A stretch of DNA of 64,000 nucleotides. It comes from an uncultured Halomonas sp. GTDB lineage: Bacteria > Pseudomonadota > Gammaproteobacteria > Pseudomonadales > Halomonadaceae. A program made the position numbers and the translations under genes. The first letter of the stretch is position 1. Each line of letters starts with the position of its first letter. The stretch lies in the NCBI RefSeq assembly GCF_947493865.1, contig NZ_CANLTC010000008.1, positions 98,181 through 162,180 of the forward strand, written 5' to 3'. A model generated the notes under the pieces. That model saw only the letters and a program-made list of their open reading frames with translations. It did no database searches and was not told the origin of the DNA. Shown piece after piece: positions 46,268 through 56,857 of the stretch.

Positions 46268-48079
46268 ATGCCTACTTACCAGGCCCCGCTACGCGATATG
46301 CGTTTCGTCATGGACGAAATGCTGGCTTATCCGGATCATTACGCCCGCATTGGCAAAGGCGACGATGCGTCGCCGGATCTCGTTGCCGCGATTCTCGAAG
46401 AGGGTGGTCGTTTCGCCCGCGAAGTGCTGCTGCCGCTCAATCGCAGCGGCGATCGTGAAGGATGCCATCTGGAAGAGGGTGAGGTCAGAACACCCGAGGG
46501 GTTCAAGCAGGCCTACGCCCAATACGTCGAAGGCGGTTGGTCGGGCCTGTCGTCCGATGCTGAGTATGGCGGTCAAGGCTTGCCGGCATCCTTGGGCATA
46601 GCCCTTTCCGAGATGATCTGCGCCAGCAACCTCGCCTGGGGAATGTACCCGGGGCTTTCCCATGGCGCGGCGGATGCGTTACGTCATCATGGCAGCGATG
46701 AGCAAAAGGGCACCTATCTGACCAAGCTGGTCGAGGGGGTCTGGACCGGTACCATGTGCCTTACCGAACCCCACTGCGGTACCGACCTGGGGTTGATCAA
46801 GACCCGTGCCATACCTTCCGATGAAGGAGGCTACTGTATCTCCGGTACCAAGATCTTCATTTCCGCCGGGGAACACGACCTGGCTGAGAACATCGTGCAT
46901 CTGGTGTTGGCCAAGCTGCCGGACGCACCGGAAGGTTCCAAGGGTATTTCGCTGTTCGTCGTTCCCAAGTTCCTCCCGGACGCTGAAGGGAATCCCGGCG
47001 AGCGCAATGGTGTCACCTGTGGCTCGCTGGAGCACAAGATGGGCATTCATGCCAACGCCACCTGCGTGATGAACTTCGACGAGGCCAAGGGCTTTCTGGT
47101 CGGGCAGCCGCATAAAGGGTTGGCCTGCATGTTCACCATGATGAATGTGGCTCGTATCGGTGTCGGCGTTCAAGGGCTTGGATTGATGGAGGCGAGTTTT
47201 CAGAACTCGTTGGCCTACGCGCGGGATCGCCTGCAGATGCGTGCCCTGTCCGGCCCCAAGGCCCCCGATAAACCCGCCGATCCGATCATCGTGCACCCGG
47301 ACGTACGACGCATGCTGCTGACTCAGAAATCGCTGGCTGAAGGTGGGCGCATGCTGGTGATGTATACCGCCCAGCTTGTGGATATCACCGAGCATGGTAA
47401 CGATGCCGCGCAGCGGGAACACGCCGAAGCATTGTTGGGATTGCTGACCCCTATCGTGAAGGCTTTTCTGACGGAGCTTGGCTTCGAAGCGACCAATGAA
47501 GGCATGCAGGTGTTCGGCGGGCACGGCTTCGTTGAAGAGTGGGGAATGGAGCAGTTCGTTCGCGACGCCCGTATCACCCGGCTCTACGAAGGCACGACCG
47601 GTATTCAGGCCCTGGATCTACTCGGTCGCAAAGTATTGATGAACCAGGGTGAAACGTTGAAAGTATTCACCAAGGAAATTCACAAGTTCTGTCAGGCCGA
47701 GAACGATAACGCTGAGCTGAGGGAGTTCGTCGAGCCTCTTTCCAAGCTCAATGCCGAGTGGGGTGAGCTGACCATGGGCGTGGGAATGAAGGCCTTGGCC
47801 GATCGTGAAGAGGTGGGGGCCGCCAGCGTCGATTATCTGCTTTATTCTGGCTATGTTACCCTGGCTTACCTATGGGCGCGCGCGGCGCGTACCGCCAGGC
47901 AAGCGCTGGAATCCAGCAGTGACGAGACCGCTTTCTATCGGGCCAAGCTGGACACGGCGCGCTTCTATTTTCATCGCTTGTTGCCGCGTACCCGTGGTCA
48001 TGTCGACATGATCCGCGCAGGCGGTGAATCGTTGATGGCCATGCCCGTAGAAGGTTTCGGGCTGGGTTTCGAAATATAG
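46268..48079 (+). CDS. Acyl-CoA dehydrogenase (FadE-like, extended C-terminus)
   Basis: 603 residues from the ATG at 46268 (GAGGAG nine bases upstream). The FAD domain is seen in MCLTEPHCGTDLGLIKTRA, and the catalytic base is Glu441 in RLYEGTTGIQALDLLGRK. The ~150-residue C-terminal extension is that of the long acyl-CoA dehydrogenases (PF12806 type). It performs the first oxidation of fatty acyl-CoA. Two PsrA-like sites cover its promoter. The gene is divergent from the AraC regulator. Confidence 0.92.
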   Translation: MPTYQAPLRDMRFVMDEMLAYPDHYARIGKGDDASPDLVAAILEEGGRFAREVLLPLNRSGDREGCHLEEGEVRTPEGFKQAYAQYVEGGWSGLSSDAEYGGQGLPASLGIALSEMICASNLAWGMYPGLSHGAADALRHHGSDEQKGTYLTKLVEGVWTGTMCLTEPHCGTDLGLIKTRAIPSDEGGYCISGTKIFISAGEHDLAENIVHLVLAKLPDAPEGSKGISLFVVPKFLPDAEGNPGERNGVTCGSLEHKMGIHANATCVMNFDEAKGFLVGQPHKGLACMFTMMNVARIGVGVQGLGLMEASFQNSLAYARDRLQMRALSGPKAPDKPADPIIVHPDVRRMLLTQKSLAEGGRMLVMYTAQLVDITEHGNDAAQREHAEALLGLLTPIVKAFLTELGFEATNEGMQVFGGHGFVEEWGMEQFVRDARITRLYEGTTGIQALDLLGRKVLMNQGETLKVFTKEIHKFCQAENDNAELREFVEPLSKLNAEWGELTMGVGMKALADREEVGAASVDYLLYSGYVTLAYLWARAARTARQALESSSDETAFYRAKLDTARFYFHRLLPRTRGHVDMIRAGGESLMAMPVEGFGLGFEI

Positions 48080-48099
48080 TATCCTGAGAGAAGACGTTG

Positions 48100-48130
48100 A
48101 AGAGGTGGGTGAAAGCCCACCTCTTTTGTT
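48100..48130 (+). terminator. Terminator after the acyl-CoA dehydrogenase gene
   Basis: AAGAGGTGGG, a six-base loop, CCCACCTCTT, then TTGTT. A 10-bp stem with a short T-rich tail, 21 bases past the stop. Confidence 0.8.
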
Positions 48131-48201
48131 CGTATTCGACAAATTAGCGCGGCACCTTCTTGTCATCATGATAAGGAAACTACAGTGCCAGGAAGGCCTC
48201 C

Positions 48202-49287
48202 ATGGAAAACGATGTAGAAGAAGACGTTAGACGGAATATACCGCTCAACCTGCTGGTAGGGCTGGCGTGCCTGGTCATCATCATTGCCGGCATGAAACTA
48301 GGCGCTGCCATACTGGTGCCGCTCATTCTTTCCTTGTTCATTGCCGTAATCTGCAATGCGCCTGTTCAGTGGTTACATAAAAAAGGCTTGAGTAAGCAGG
48401 TATCGGTGTTGATCACTTTAGTGATCTTTGGTCTTGTCGTGGTGCTGTTGAGCATACTGCTGGCAGGGAGCTTGGCGGCCTTCATGCAAGCAATACCCGA
48501 ACTCAAGAAGGAGCTGGTAGCACAGTATTATCTATTCATAGGCTGGGCGCCTGGCCTGAGTGGCTATCTTCAGCCGGGAACCATCTCCCAGTGGCTGGAT
48601 TTTTCGACTCTTTCACAGTTCATGCCGGCGCTGCTCGAAAGCATCGGTACACTATTGTCCCAGAGCTTGTTGATCATTCTGCTAGTGGGTTTCATGCTCT
48701 TCGAGACGCTGAGTTTTCGTACCAAGATTGCCGTCGCCTTGGAAAACCCGGCACCCAGCCTGCGCCGTTTCAATGAATTCAGCTACAACTTGAGACACTA
48801 TCTGGCGATCAAGACGCTTATCAGCTTGGTCACCGGTGTCCTGATCTTCATTGCCTGCTGGGCCACGGGTTCCAGTTTCCCCCTGCTGTTCGCCACGCTG
48901 GCTTTCCTACTCAATTTCATCCCCAACATCGGTTCGGCGCTGGCGGCGATACCAGCCGTTTTTTTGATGCTGGTGTCACCGGAAGGCGGAGCCATGCAGG
49001 CGGGCCTATTGGGGCTGTGTTACCTGCTGGTCAACTTTGTCATGGGCAACCTGATCGAGCCGCGAGTAATGGGTCAGACACTGGGGCTGTCGACGCTGGC
49101 AGCCTTCATGTCATTGGTGGTATGGGGGTGGATCCTGGGGCCGATCGGCATGCTGCTGGCGGTGCCTCTGACCATGACCTTGAAGATCGCTCTCAACAGC
49201 CATCCAGATACCATCTGGTTGGCCAGTATGATGGGCGGGAAGATCGGGCGCAGACATCGCGACAAAAAACAATCCGCTCATGTCTAG
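48202..49287 (+). CDS. AI-2E family transporter (PerM-like)
   Basis: 361 residues with about eight helices. Family landmarks are the N-terminal ILVPLILSLFIAVICN, a long amphipathic stretch (about 95-140), and the C-terminal LLVNFVMGNLIEPRVMGQTLGLS and GWILGPIGMLLAVP. Members include E. coli PerM and TqsA; the export of autoinducer-2 is shown for only a few and is not implied here. The tail is basic and His-rich. Confidence 0.87.
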   Translation: MENDVEEDVRRNIPLNLLVGLACLVIIIAGMKLGAAILVPLILSLFIAVICNAPVQWLHKKGLSKQVSVLITLVIFGLVVVLLSILLAGSLAAFMQAIPELKKELVAQYYLFIGWAPGLSGYLQPGTISQWLDFSTLSQFMPALLESIGTLLSQSLLIILLVGFMLFETLSFRTKIAVALENPAPSLRRFNEFSYNLRHYLAIKTLISLVTGVLIFIACWATGSSFPLLFATLAFLLNFIPNIGSALAAIPAVFLMLVSPEGGAMQAGLLGLCYLLVNFVMGNLIEPRVMGQTLGLSTLAAFMSLVVWGWILGPIGMLLAVPLTMTLKIALNSHPDTIWLASMMGGKIGRRHRDKKQSAHV

Positions 49288-49310
49288 TACTACCGGATGC
49301 CCTTCCTGAA

Positions 49311-49346
49311 CACCAAAACGCCCTGTCGAGACAGGGCGTTTTGGTG
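49311..49346. terminator. Bidirectional terminator
   Basis: A 17-bp perfect stem with a two-base loop, containing AACGCCCTGTC and GACAGGGCGTT, flanked by A4 and T4. It separates the AI-2E gene from the convergent trxA. Confidence 0.92.
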
Positions 49347-49368
49347 AGACTAGTCTCTCAAAGCCTAT

Positions 49369-49692
49369 TTAGGCGTTTTGATCGATGAACTGGGATAGCT
49401 GAGACTTGGACTGAGCACCTACCAGCGAGGCCACCTTGGCACCGGACTTGAACAGCATGACCGTGGGCACGCCACGGACGCCATGCTCTGCGGCGATCTC
49501 CGGCGCATCATCGACATTGACGCTGACAACCTTGATCTGTTCCTTCTTTTCGTCGGCGACTTCCTCGACCACTGGCGACATCATCTTGCACGGCCCACAC
49601 CAAGGCGCCCAGAACTTCAATAGAACCGGTGTCTCGGCATTGAGCACTTCCTGCTCGAAATTGGTGGCGGTAACGTCAATATTATTAGCCAT
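49369..49692 (-). CDS. trxA: Thioredoxin 1
   Basis: 107 residues from the ATG at 49692 (GGAGA upstream); the frame extends 5' without homology. The active site is WAPWCGPCK with Cys32 and Cys35, followed by DDAPEIAAEHGVRGVPTVMLF with the cis-Pro. It is the general disulfide reductant and also the electron donor for PAPS reductase, whose gene lies 1.3 kb away. Confidence 0.95.
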   Translation of the reverse strand: MANNIDVTATNFEQEVLNAETPVLLKFWAPWCGPCKMMSPVVEEVADEKKEQIKVVSVNVDDAPEIAAEHGVRGVPTVMLFKSGAKVASLVGAQSKSQLSQFIDQNA

Positions 49693-50975
<1,283 letters not shown>

Positions 50976-50982
50976 TCGCTGC

Positions 50983-51603
50983 CTAGTGCTGTAGATGCAG
51001 CCCACACTCCCGCTTCTCCTCCACCTTGGTAGGGTCGAAATAGTCGAAATTGTTGGGCAAATCCCATTGCTGCAGATACTGATGCATGTCGCGAGCGCTC
51101 CAATTCAGCAGTGGGGCGATCTTGAGCAATCCATCGGCATTTATCGAAACTGGCTGCATCTGCGCTCGCTGTGGTGAATCTTCGGCACGCAGTGCGGTAA
51201 ACCATGTTCGAGGCGCCATTTCGCGCAAGGCTCGTTCGAAAGGTTCGAGCTTCACTTCTTCCGTAAAGGCCGCGTGACGCGGATCCTCGATCGAGGGCGT
51301 CGCGCCTTCGAGAGCCTCGCGATGAGCGCGGGAGCGCCGCGGGTGATAGGTGTGCAGGTTCAGTGCCAAACGCCGCGAAAGAGCATCGGCAAAACGATAG
51401 GTTGCTTCGGTGTTATAGCCTGAATCCATCCACAAGACGGGGATATTCGGTCTTTCGCGAGTCACCATGTGCAGGATCACGGCCTCGAAGGGGCGAAAAT
51501 TGGTGGTGCAGATAGCGTGCTCATCCAAGCTCAATGCCCAACGAACAAGCTCCTTGGGGTTCTCGGCGAATTGCTCGTTGATAGCGTTTATGTCCAGGTT
51601 CAT
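50983..51603 (-). CDS. cysH: Phosphoadenylyl-sulfate (PAPS) reductase
   Basis: 206 residues from the ATG at 51603 (GGAGAG four bases upstream). The catalytic Cys200 is in the ECGLH motif at the C-terminus. The two Cys pairs that bind a 4Fe-4S cluster in APS reductases are absent, so this is the thioredoxin-dependent PAPS type. Motifs SLDEHAICTTN and VLWMDSGYNTEATYRFAD bind the nucleotide. It is shorter than the 244-residue E. coli enzyme. Confidence 0.92.
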   Translation of the reverse strand: MNLDINAINEQFAENPKELVRWALSLDEHAICTTNFRPFEAVILHMVTRERPNIPVLWMDSGYNTEATYRFADALSRRLALNLHTYHPRRSRAHREALEGATPSIEDPRHAAFTEEVKLEPFERALREMAPRTWFTALRAEDSPQRAQMQPVSINADGLLKIAPLLNWSARDMHQYLQQWDLPNNFDYFDPTKVEEKRECGLHLQH

Positions 51604-51702
51604 CCAACTCTCCGGAAAACTGCCATGTGGCGCCATTGCGGGTAAGGATTGCTACCCTAGCAAGAAGGGAGCGGTTTGCCCCAATACTGTTTGGTTAGAT
51701 AC

Positions 51703-52491
51703 TTATATACCCAGCCGGCGGGTTGCGCTCAGGGGCGTGATCCTGGGCGGGGCGCTTTCAGACCATTCGACCTGGGCCTCGATGGCATAGACCTCCCGCA
51801 GACGCGCCTGGGTAAGAACCTCGCCTGGAGCGCCCCGGGCAATCTGATGGCCTGCCTTGAGCATCCACAGGTGAGAAGCAAAGCGAGCCGCCAGGTTGAG
51901 ATCGTGAATGGCCATGACCAGGATCATGGCGCTCTCCCGTGCTCGCCGCGACAGCCAATCCAGTACCTGCAATTGATGATGCAGATCGAGGGCGCTGGTG
52001 GGTTCATCGAGCAGCAGGACACGGGGTTCACGCACCATGGCCTGGGCTATTGCGACCCGTTGGCGCTCCCCACCAGACAGGGTGGCTAAAGACCGTTCCG
52101 CCATTTCTTCCAGCTCCAGATCGCGCAGCATGTCCCGTACCCGATAAAGCCCTTGTCGTCCGTTTTCCTTTATCCGAGTCCGTCGTGCCAACAGAATGGC
52201 TTCGAAAACAGTGAGGGCCGAACTCGAACCGGGCTGCTGCGGTAGATAGTAGAGATGTTCGGCTCGAGCAGCAGGAGAGACCTCCGTCAGCGCGATGCCA
52301 TCGAGACTGATCCTGCTGCCCGAACTAAGCCGTTCAAGGCCGGCGATGCCCTTGAGTAGCGTCGATTTGCCGGCGCCATTGGGCCCGAGTAGCGCGGTGA
52401 TTTCACCCGGCTTCGCCATCAAGCCTTCGATGCCATCGAGAATCTGCTTGCCCCCCAGACGACAGCTCAATTGATCGATACGCAGGCTCAT
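51703..52491 (-). CDS. Iron/heme-type ABC transporter ATP-binding protein
   Basis: 262 residues. Walker A is [10 protein letters not shown] (35-44), the signature [12 protein letters not shown], Walker [13 protein letters not shown] and the switch His in [11 protein letters not shown]. It belongs to the FecE/HmuV/BtuD group that works with FecCD permeases. It overlaps the permease gene by four bases. The substrate (siderophore, heme or cobalamin) is not decided by the sequence. Confidence 0.9.
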   Translation of the reverse strand: MSLRIDQLSCRLGGKQILDGIEGLMAKPGEITALLGPNGAGKSTLLKGIAGLERLSSGSRISLDGIALTEVSPAARAEHLYYLPQQPGSSSALTVFEAILLARRTRIKENGRQGLYRVRDMLRDLELEEMAERSLATLSGGERQRVAIAQAMVREPRVLLLDEPTSALDLHHQLQVLDWLSRRARESAMILVMAIHDLNLAARFASHLWMLKAGHQIARGAPGEVLTQARLREVYAIEAQVEWSESAPPRITPLSATRRLGI

Positions 52492-53561
52492 CCCCAGAAT
52501 TCCTTACGACTCTTGAGTATGAGCGAAACGAAAAACGGTAGACCGATCAGGGCGGTGATGATGCCGATGGGAAAGAGAATGCCCGGCATCAGCGTCTTGG
52601 AAAGGATAGATGCCAAGGACATGATCAGGCCACCACACAGCGCTGCCATGGGAAGAAAGATACGCTGATCTTCCCCCACCAGCAGTCGCGCAATATGCGG
52701 CCCGACCAGGCCGACGAAACCAATGGTGCCGACGAAGGCCACCGCCGTGGCCGCCAGCAGCGAGCTGCATAGCAATACCGTCAAGCGCAGCCGGCCCACA
52801 TTGATGCCCATCGCCTTGGCATGCAGTTCTCCCAGGCGCAGCGCGCTCAATTGCCAGCGCGCTCGAACGAACAGGGGAGTGCAGACCGCAAGGCTTGTCA
52901 GCATCAAGCCGATCTTGTCCCAACTAGCTTTACCCAGGCTCCCCAGCGACCAGAAGATGAGTTGCTGCAGCGCTTCCGCGGAAGCCAGGTATTGCAACAA
53001 TCCCAGCAATGCATTGAAGAAGAACATGATGGCGATGCCCATCAGTACCATGGTCTGCACGCTCACGCCGCGCAAACGGTTTATCGCCCAGATGATCAGG
53101 GTGGCGAGCATGGCGAAGACAAACGCATTGCCGGTAACCAGTAGTGTGCCGGCCAGCGGCGTCACCCCTAGTCCAAGGATGATCGCCAGGGCAGCGCCGA
53201 CGCTGGCAGCGGATGAGATCCCCAGGGTGAAAGGGTCCGCCAATGGATTGTTGAGGATGGTCTGCATTCCGGCGCCGGCCAGCGCCAGACTGATGCCGAC
53301 CAGCACTGCCATTGCCGCCACGGGGAGTCGTATTTCCCACACCACGATAGTGACGATATCCGATGCGGCGGCAGGCGTCAGTAGTGCCGTGAGCACACTC
53401 TTGGGTGAGTATTGGCCGGGCCCGATGGCGACATCGGCAAGAAAGGAGAGCAGCGTTAGTAACGCCAAAGAGACAAGAAGAAAAAGATGTCGTCGCCTTC
53501 GCGCCAGATAGCGCTCGATGCTATCGGGATGGCGAATCGTACCGGAGCTCGCGACAGTCAC
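52488..53561 (-). CDS. FecCD-family ABC transporter permease
   Basis: 357 residues, about ten helices. The FecCD hallmark is in [28 protein letters not shown] and the cytosolic loop near [19 protein letters not shown]. The start is GTG, directly after the stop of pabB, with AGGA inside the pabB end, so pabB, permease and ATPase form one transcript. No periplasmic binding protein gene is present in the operon. Confidence 0.9.
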   Translation of the reverse strand: MTVASSGTIRHPDSIERYLARRRRHLFLLVSLALLTLLSFLADVAIGPGQYSPKSVLTALLTPAAASDIVTIVVWEIRLPVAAMAVLVGISLALAGAGMQTILNNPLADPFTLGISSAASVGAALAIILGLGVTPLAGTLLVTGNAFVFAMLATLIIWAINRLRGVSVQTMVLMGIAIMFFFNALLGLLQYLASAEALQQLIFWSLGSLGKASWDKIGLMLTSLAVCTPLFVRARWQLSALRLGELHAKAMGINVGRLRLTVLLCSSLLAATAVAFVGTIGFVGLVGPHIARLLVGEDQRIFLPMAALCGGLIMSLASILSKTLMPGILFPIGIITALIGLPFFVSLILKSRKEFWG

Positions 53562-54959
53562 TTACTGTTCCTGAGGGGCATATGAATGCTGTCTCACTTT
53601 ATCGGTCGACTCATCGTTGGCCAAGGCAACCATCAGCCGGTCGATCTTGTCCAGGGTTTCCTGGTATTCGGCTTCTTCATTGGAGTCCGCGACCAGCCCG
53701 CCGCCGCCCCATACGTGCAAACGCCCTCCATCCGCCAGCACCGTGCGAATCGCGATCGAGGTATCCATGTGGCCGCGAATGTCGACATAGCCCAGGCTGC
53801 CGCAATATACGCTGCGGTGACTGGGTTCCAGCTCCTCGATGATCTGCATGGCGCGCACCTTGGGAGCACCGGTAATCGAGCCACCGGGAAAGGCAGCGGC
53901 AAGCATGTCGAGTGGAGTTTGTCCCTGGCCCAGCACGCCGGTCACTACGCTTACCAGGTGATGAACGTTGGCATAGCTTTCCAATTGACACAGCTTGGGC
54001 ACCTGCACACTGCCTGGCTGACATACTCGTCCCAGATCGTTGCGTAGCAGATCGACGATCATGACATTTTCGGCGCGATCCTTGGGGCTTTGGATAAGGT
54101 CTTGAGCAAAAGCGTCATCAGATTCGAATGTCGCCCCCCGGGGCCGGGTACCCTTGATGGGCCGGGTTTCCACGCGATCGTCACGTACCTCGATGAAGCG
54201 CTCCGGAGACAGCGACATGACCGCCTTGTCCTGCCAGGCCATATAGCCGCCGAAGGGCGTCGGAGTTGCCTGGCGCAGCAGGCAATATGCCTGCCAGGGG
54301 TCGCCTTCGTAACCGGCGCTGAAGCGCTGGGCCAGATTGATCTGGTAGCAGTCTCCGGCCTGCAGGTACCGCTGTACATCGCGAAAGCGCTGACCATAGC
54401 CGGCGCGATCCATTTCCGCGGAGAAGGGGCTCGTAAGGGCAAACGGGTCGGTGGAAGCAGGCGTGTGCTCCAGCCACGCCTGAACCTGCTCACCTCGCTC
54501 GGCGGTAGCGACCAGCCAGGTCTGTCGTTGTTCGTGATCCTGGATCACAGCCCAGTCATAAAGACCCAGGCGACTTCGTGGCAGCGTAACGACGTCGCGG
54601 GATTGCGCCAGTGAATCTTCGATCTGCCGGCCAAGATCATACCCCCAGTAGCCGATCAAACCGCCAAGAAACGGTAGCTCACTGTCAGGTAGTTCAACAT
54701 CGAGTGTATCAAGCAGCGCTTGCTGCGCAGCGAAGGGCGCGGTGGGTAATGCAATGTCCGCATCACAGTGCACCTGGCCCCGCTGATCGATCGTGAGAAC
54801 GGCGCAAGGGTCGCTGGAAAGAATGTCATACCGCCCCCCCGGCGCATCAGGGCGGCCACTGTCTAGCAGCACGGCGCCTGGACGTTGGCGTAAGCAAGCA
54901 AAAAGCGTCAACGGGTTCTGGTGGTAGGGCAGCGGCGTGATGAGCAGCCGTGGTTTCAT
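53562..54959 (-). CDS. pabB: Aminodeoxychorismate synthase component I
   Basis: 465 residues. The chorismate-binding enzyme fold is clear: RPIKGTRPRG with the Lys that forms the covalent intermediate in PabB, EVRDDRVETRP, DLLRNDLGRVC, the FPGGSITGAPKVRAMQII segment (split) and YCGSLGYVD near the C-terminus. It converts chorismate with ammonia from PabA to aminodeoxychorismate for folate. Tryptophan-binding residues of TrpE are not evident, and the N-terminus (LPYHQNPLTLFACL) fits PabB. Confidence 0.92.
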   Translation of the reverse strand: MKPRLLITPLPYHQNPLTLFACLRQRPGAVLLDSGRPDAPGGRYDILSSDPCAVLTIDQRGQVHCDADIALPTAPFAAQQALLDTLDVELPDSELPFLGGLIGYWGYDLGRQIEDSLAQSRDVVTLPRSRLGLYDWAVIQDHEQRQTWLVATAERGEQVQAWLEHTPASTDPFALTSPFSAEMDRAGYGQRFRDVQRYLQAGDCYQINLAQRFSAGYEGDPWQAYCLLRQATPTPFGGYMAWQDKAVMSLSPERFIEVRDDRVETRPIKGTRPRGATFESDDAFAQDLIQSPKDRAENVMIVDLLRNDLGRVCQPGSVQVPKLCQLESYANVHHLVSVVTGVLGQGQTPLDMLAAAFPGGSITGAPKVRAMQIIEELEPSHRSVYCGSLGYVDIRGHMDTSIAIRTVLADGGRLHVWGGGGLVADSNEEAEYQETLDKIDRLMVALANDESTDKVRQHSYAPQEQ

Positions 54960-55066
54960 GCAATGGATCCCTTTGGCAAGGCACCCATTCTAGGCATCCT
55001 CGATCAATTTGTCCTGTTGCGGCACGTAAATGACATCCATCGAGTCATCGACCTCGGCGTTGCGTT

Positions 55067-55078
55067 ATTGTCGACAAT
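55067..55078. promoter_or_regulatory. GntR-type operator 1
   Basis: ATTGTCGACAAT, a perfect 12-base palindrome that fits the T-N-GT-N3-AC-N-A form of FadR-subfamily sites. It ends where the -35 of promoter P1 begins. Confidence 0.7.
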
Positions 55079-55105
55079 TGACGTGTAGTTCGCGAGGAAA
55101 ATAAT
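55078..55105 (+). promoter_or_regulatory. Candidate promoter P1 of the prp operon
   Basis: TTGACG (55078-55083) and AATAAT (55100-55105), 16 bases apart. The -35 directly abuts operator 1. Confidence 0.5.
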
Positions 55106-55140
55106 ACCAATGTCTATGAATAAACCTGACCAGTAGCCTA

Positions 55141-55169
55141 TTGACCCAGGATGGCAGGATGGCTAGAGT
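55141..55169 (+). promoter_or_regulatory. Candidate promoter P2 of the prp operon
   Basis: TTGACC (55141-55146), a 17-base spacer and TAGAGT (55164-55169). The predicted start, near 55176-55180, lies just before operator 2, and the leader would be only about 20 bases. Confidence 0.55.
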
Positions 55170-55183
55170 TTACCAATCTCAAA

Positions 55184-55195
55184 ATTGTCGACAAT
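55184..55195. promoter_or_regulatory. GntR-type operator 2
   Basis: ATTGTCGACAAT, identical to operator 1, 117 bases further on. It lies in the leader just before the ATG of the regulator gene, so binding would block P2 or transcription through it. Confidence 0.72.
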
Positions 55196-55199
55196 CACG

Positions 55200-55931
55200 A
55201 TGAATCTAATCCTCGAAAACAGCGAAGCCCCGGAAGTTCGCACCCTTGCCGAGCGGGTTTTCAATCAGCTCCAGGACGCGATCGTCCGCGGTGAGCTGGC
55301 GCCGGGCACGAAAATCACCGAACCGGGGTTGTCGAAGGTTTACGGTATCTCTCGCGGGCCCTTGCGAGAAGCCATGCGCCGCCTCGAGACCCATCGGCTG
55401 ATCGAACGTGTGCCTCATGTAGGCGCTCGGGTGGTCAAATTGTCAATGCAGGAGTTGATCGAGCTGTTCGATGTGCGTGAAGCACTTGAAAGTATGGCGG
55501 CACGTTTGGCAGCTCGTCACATGACGGCGGAGGAAATCGCCGGATTGCGCAGTGTTCTAGCGGTACATGAGGATCAGGCGGATCTAAAAAGTGGCGAGGC
55601 CTATTATCAGCGTGAAGGCGATCTCGATTTTCATTACCGCATCGTCTTGGGTAGCCATAATCGCATGCTGACCACGATCCTGTGTGACGATCTCTACTAT
55701 CTTGTAAGACTCTATCGCACCCAGTTCAGCGCCAGCGGTACGCGCCCGCAGCGCGCCTTTGTCGAGCACCATCGTATCGTCGATGCTATCGAGGCGGGTG
55801 ATGAGGAGCTATCCGAATTACTCATGCGGCGCCATATCAGCGCTTCTCGAGAGAACGTCGCCAATCGCTATGCCATCGTATTGCAGCAGGAAAAGAGTTC
55901 CACGCCTTCATCCCAGAGGATCCCGTCATGA
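55200..55931 (+). CDS. GntR-family (FadR/FCD) regulator of the methylcitrate operon
   Basis: 243 residues from the ATG at 55200; in-frame TTG at 55185 lies within the operator palindrome. The winged helix (about 12-75) has [24 protein letters not shown] and [19 protein letters not shown] (each under 20 by parts). The FCD domain (about 85-230) keeps the metal-binding pattern ([19 protein letters not shown] of EHHRIVDAI). No ribosome binding site is seen; the operator occupies that place. It overlaps prpB by four bases. It probably represses the whole operon and itself, with a methylcitrate or propionyl-CoA derivative as signal. Confidence 0.85.
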   Translation: MNLILENSEAPEVRTLAERVFNQLQDAIVRGELAPGTKITEPGLSKVYGISRGPLREAMRRLETHRLIERVPHVGARVVKLSMQELIELFDVREALESMAARLAARHMTAEEIAGLRSVLAVHEDQADLKSGEAYYQREGDLDFHYRIVLGSHNRMLTTILCDDLYYLVRLYRTQFSASGTRPQRAFVEHHRIVDAIEAGDEELSELLMRRHISASRENVANRYAIVLQQEKSSTPSSQRIPS

Positions 55932-56809
55932 GCACACCCGGTACACGCTTTCGCAGCGCTCTCGAAGCCAATCGCCCGCTTCCCATCGTTGGCACCATTA
56001 ATGCCTACACTGCCCTCATGGCGAAGAAGGTCGGCCACCAGGCGATCTATCTCTCCGGTGGTGGGGTGGCCAACGCTTCCTTTGGCTTGCCGGATCTGGG
56101 CATGACCACCATGAACGACGTGGTGGAAGACGCACGGCGTATCACTGCCGCCACGGATCTGCCGTTGCTGGTGGATATCGATACCGGCTGGGGTGGTGCT
56201 TTCAACGTGGCGCGCACCATCCGCGAAATGGAGCGTGCCGGAGTGGCGGCGGTGCATCTTGAAGACCAGGTTGCCCAGAAACGCTGTGGTCACCGTCCCA
56301 ACAAGGAGATCGTTTCCAAGCAGGAGATGGTCGATCGTATCAAGGCTGCCGCGGATGCCAAGCAAGACCCGGCTTTTTATCTCATTGCTCGCACGGATGC
56401 CTTCCAGAAAGAAGGACTCGATGCGGCCATCGATCGGGCCAATGCCTGCATCGAGGCCGGTGCGGATGCGATCTTTGCCGAGGCGGTACACACGCTGGAT
56501 GACTATCGCGCCTTCTGTGAAGGGGTGGAGGCGCCAATACTCGCCAACATCACCGAGTTCGGCGCCACGCCGTTGTTCACCCAGCAGGAGTTGGATGATG
56601 TCGGCTGTCGCATGGTGCTCTATCCACTCTCTGCGTTTCGCGCCATGAACGCCGCCGCTCTCAAGGTCTATCGCAATATCCTCGACAAGGGCGATCAGAA
56701 AGACGTCGTGGATCTCATGCAGACCCGGGACGAGCTCTACGATTTCCTTGACTATCATGCATTCGAACGCAAGCTGGATGAGCTGTTTACCGGTAAGGGC
56801 AACGACTGA
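55928..56809 (+). CDS. prpB: 2-methylisocitrate lyase
   Basis: 293 residues. The isocitrate lyase family motif KRCGHR with catalytic Cys120 is present, as are [17 protein letters not shown] and [11 protein letters not shown]. It splits 2-methylisocitrate to pyruvate and succinate, the last step of the methylcitrate cycle. It is the first enzyme gene of the operon and is translationally coupled to the GntR gene. Confidence 0.95.
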   Translation: MSTPGTRFRSALEANRPLPIVGTINAYTALMAKKVGHQAIYLSGGGVANASFGLPDLGMTTMNDVVEDARRITAATDLPLLVDIDTGWGGAFNVARTIREMERAGVAAVHLEDQVAQKRCGHRPNKEIVSKQEMVDRIKAAADAKQDPAFYLIARTDAFQKEGLDAAIDRANACIEAGADAIFAEAVHTLDDYRAFCEGVEAPILANITEFGATPLFTQQELDDVGCRMVLYPLSAFRAMNAAALKVYRNILDKGDQKDVVDLMQTRDELYDFLDYHAFERKLDELFTGKGND

Positions 56810-56857
56810 ATAACGCAACACGTTATCAATTCATCGGGGAATAACTGGAGGTCCATC

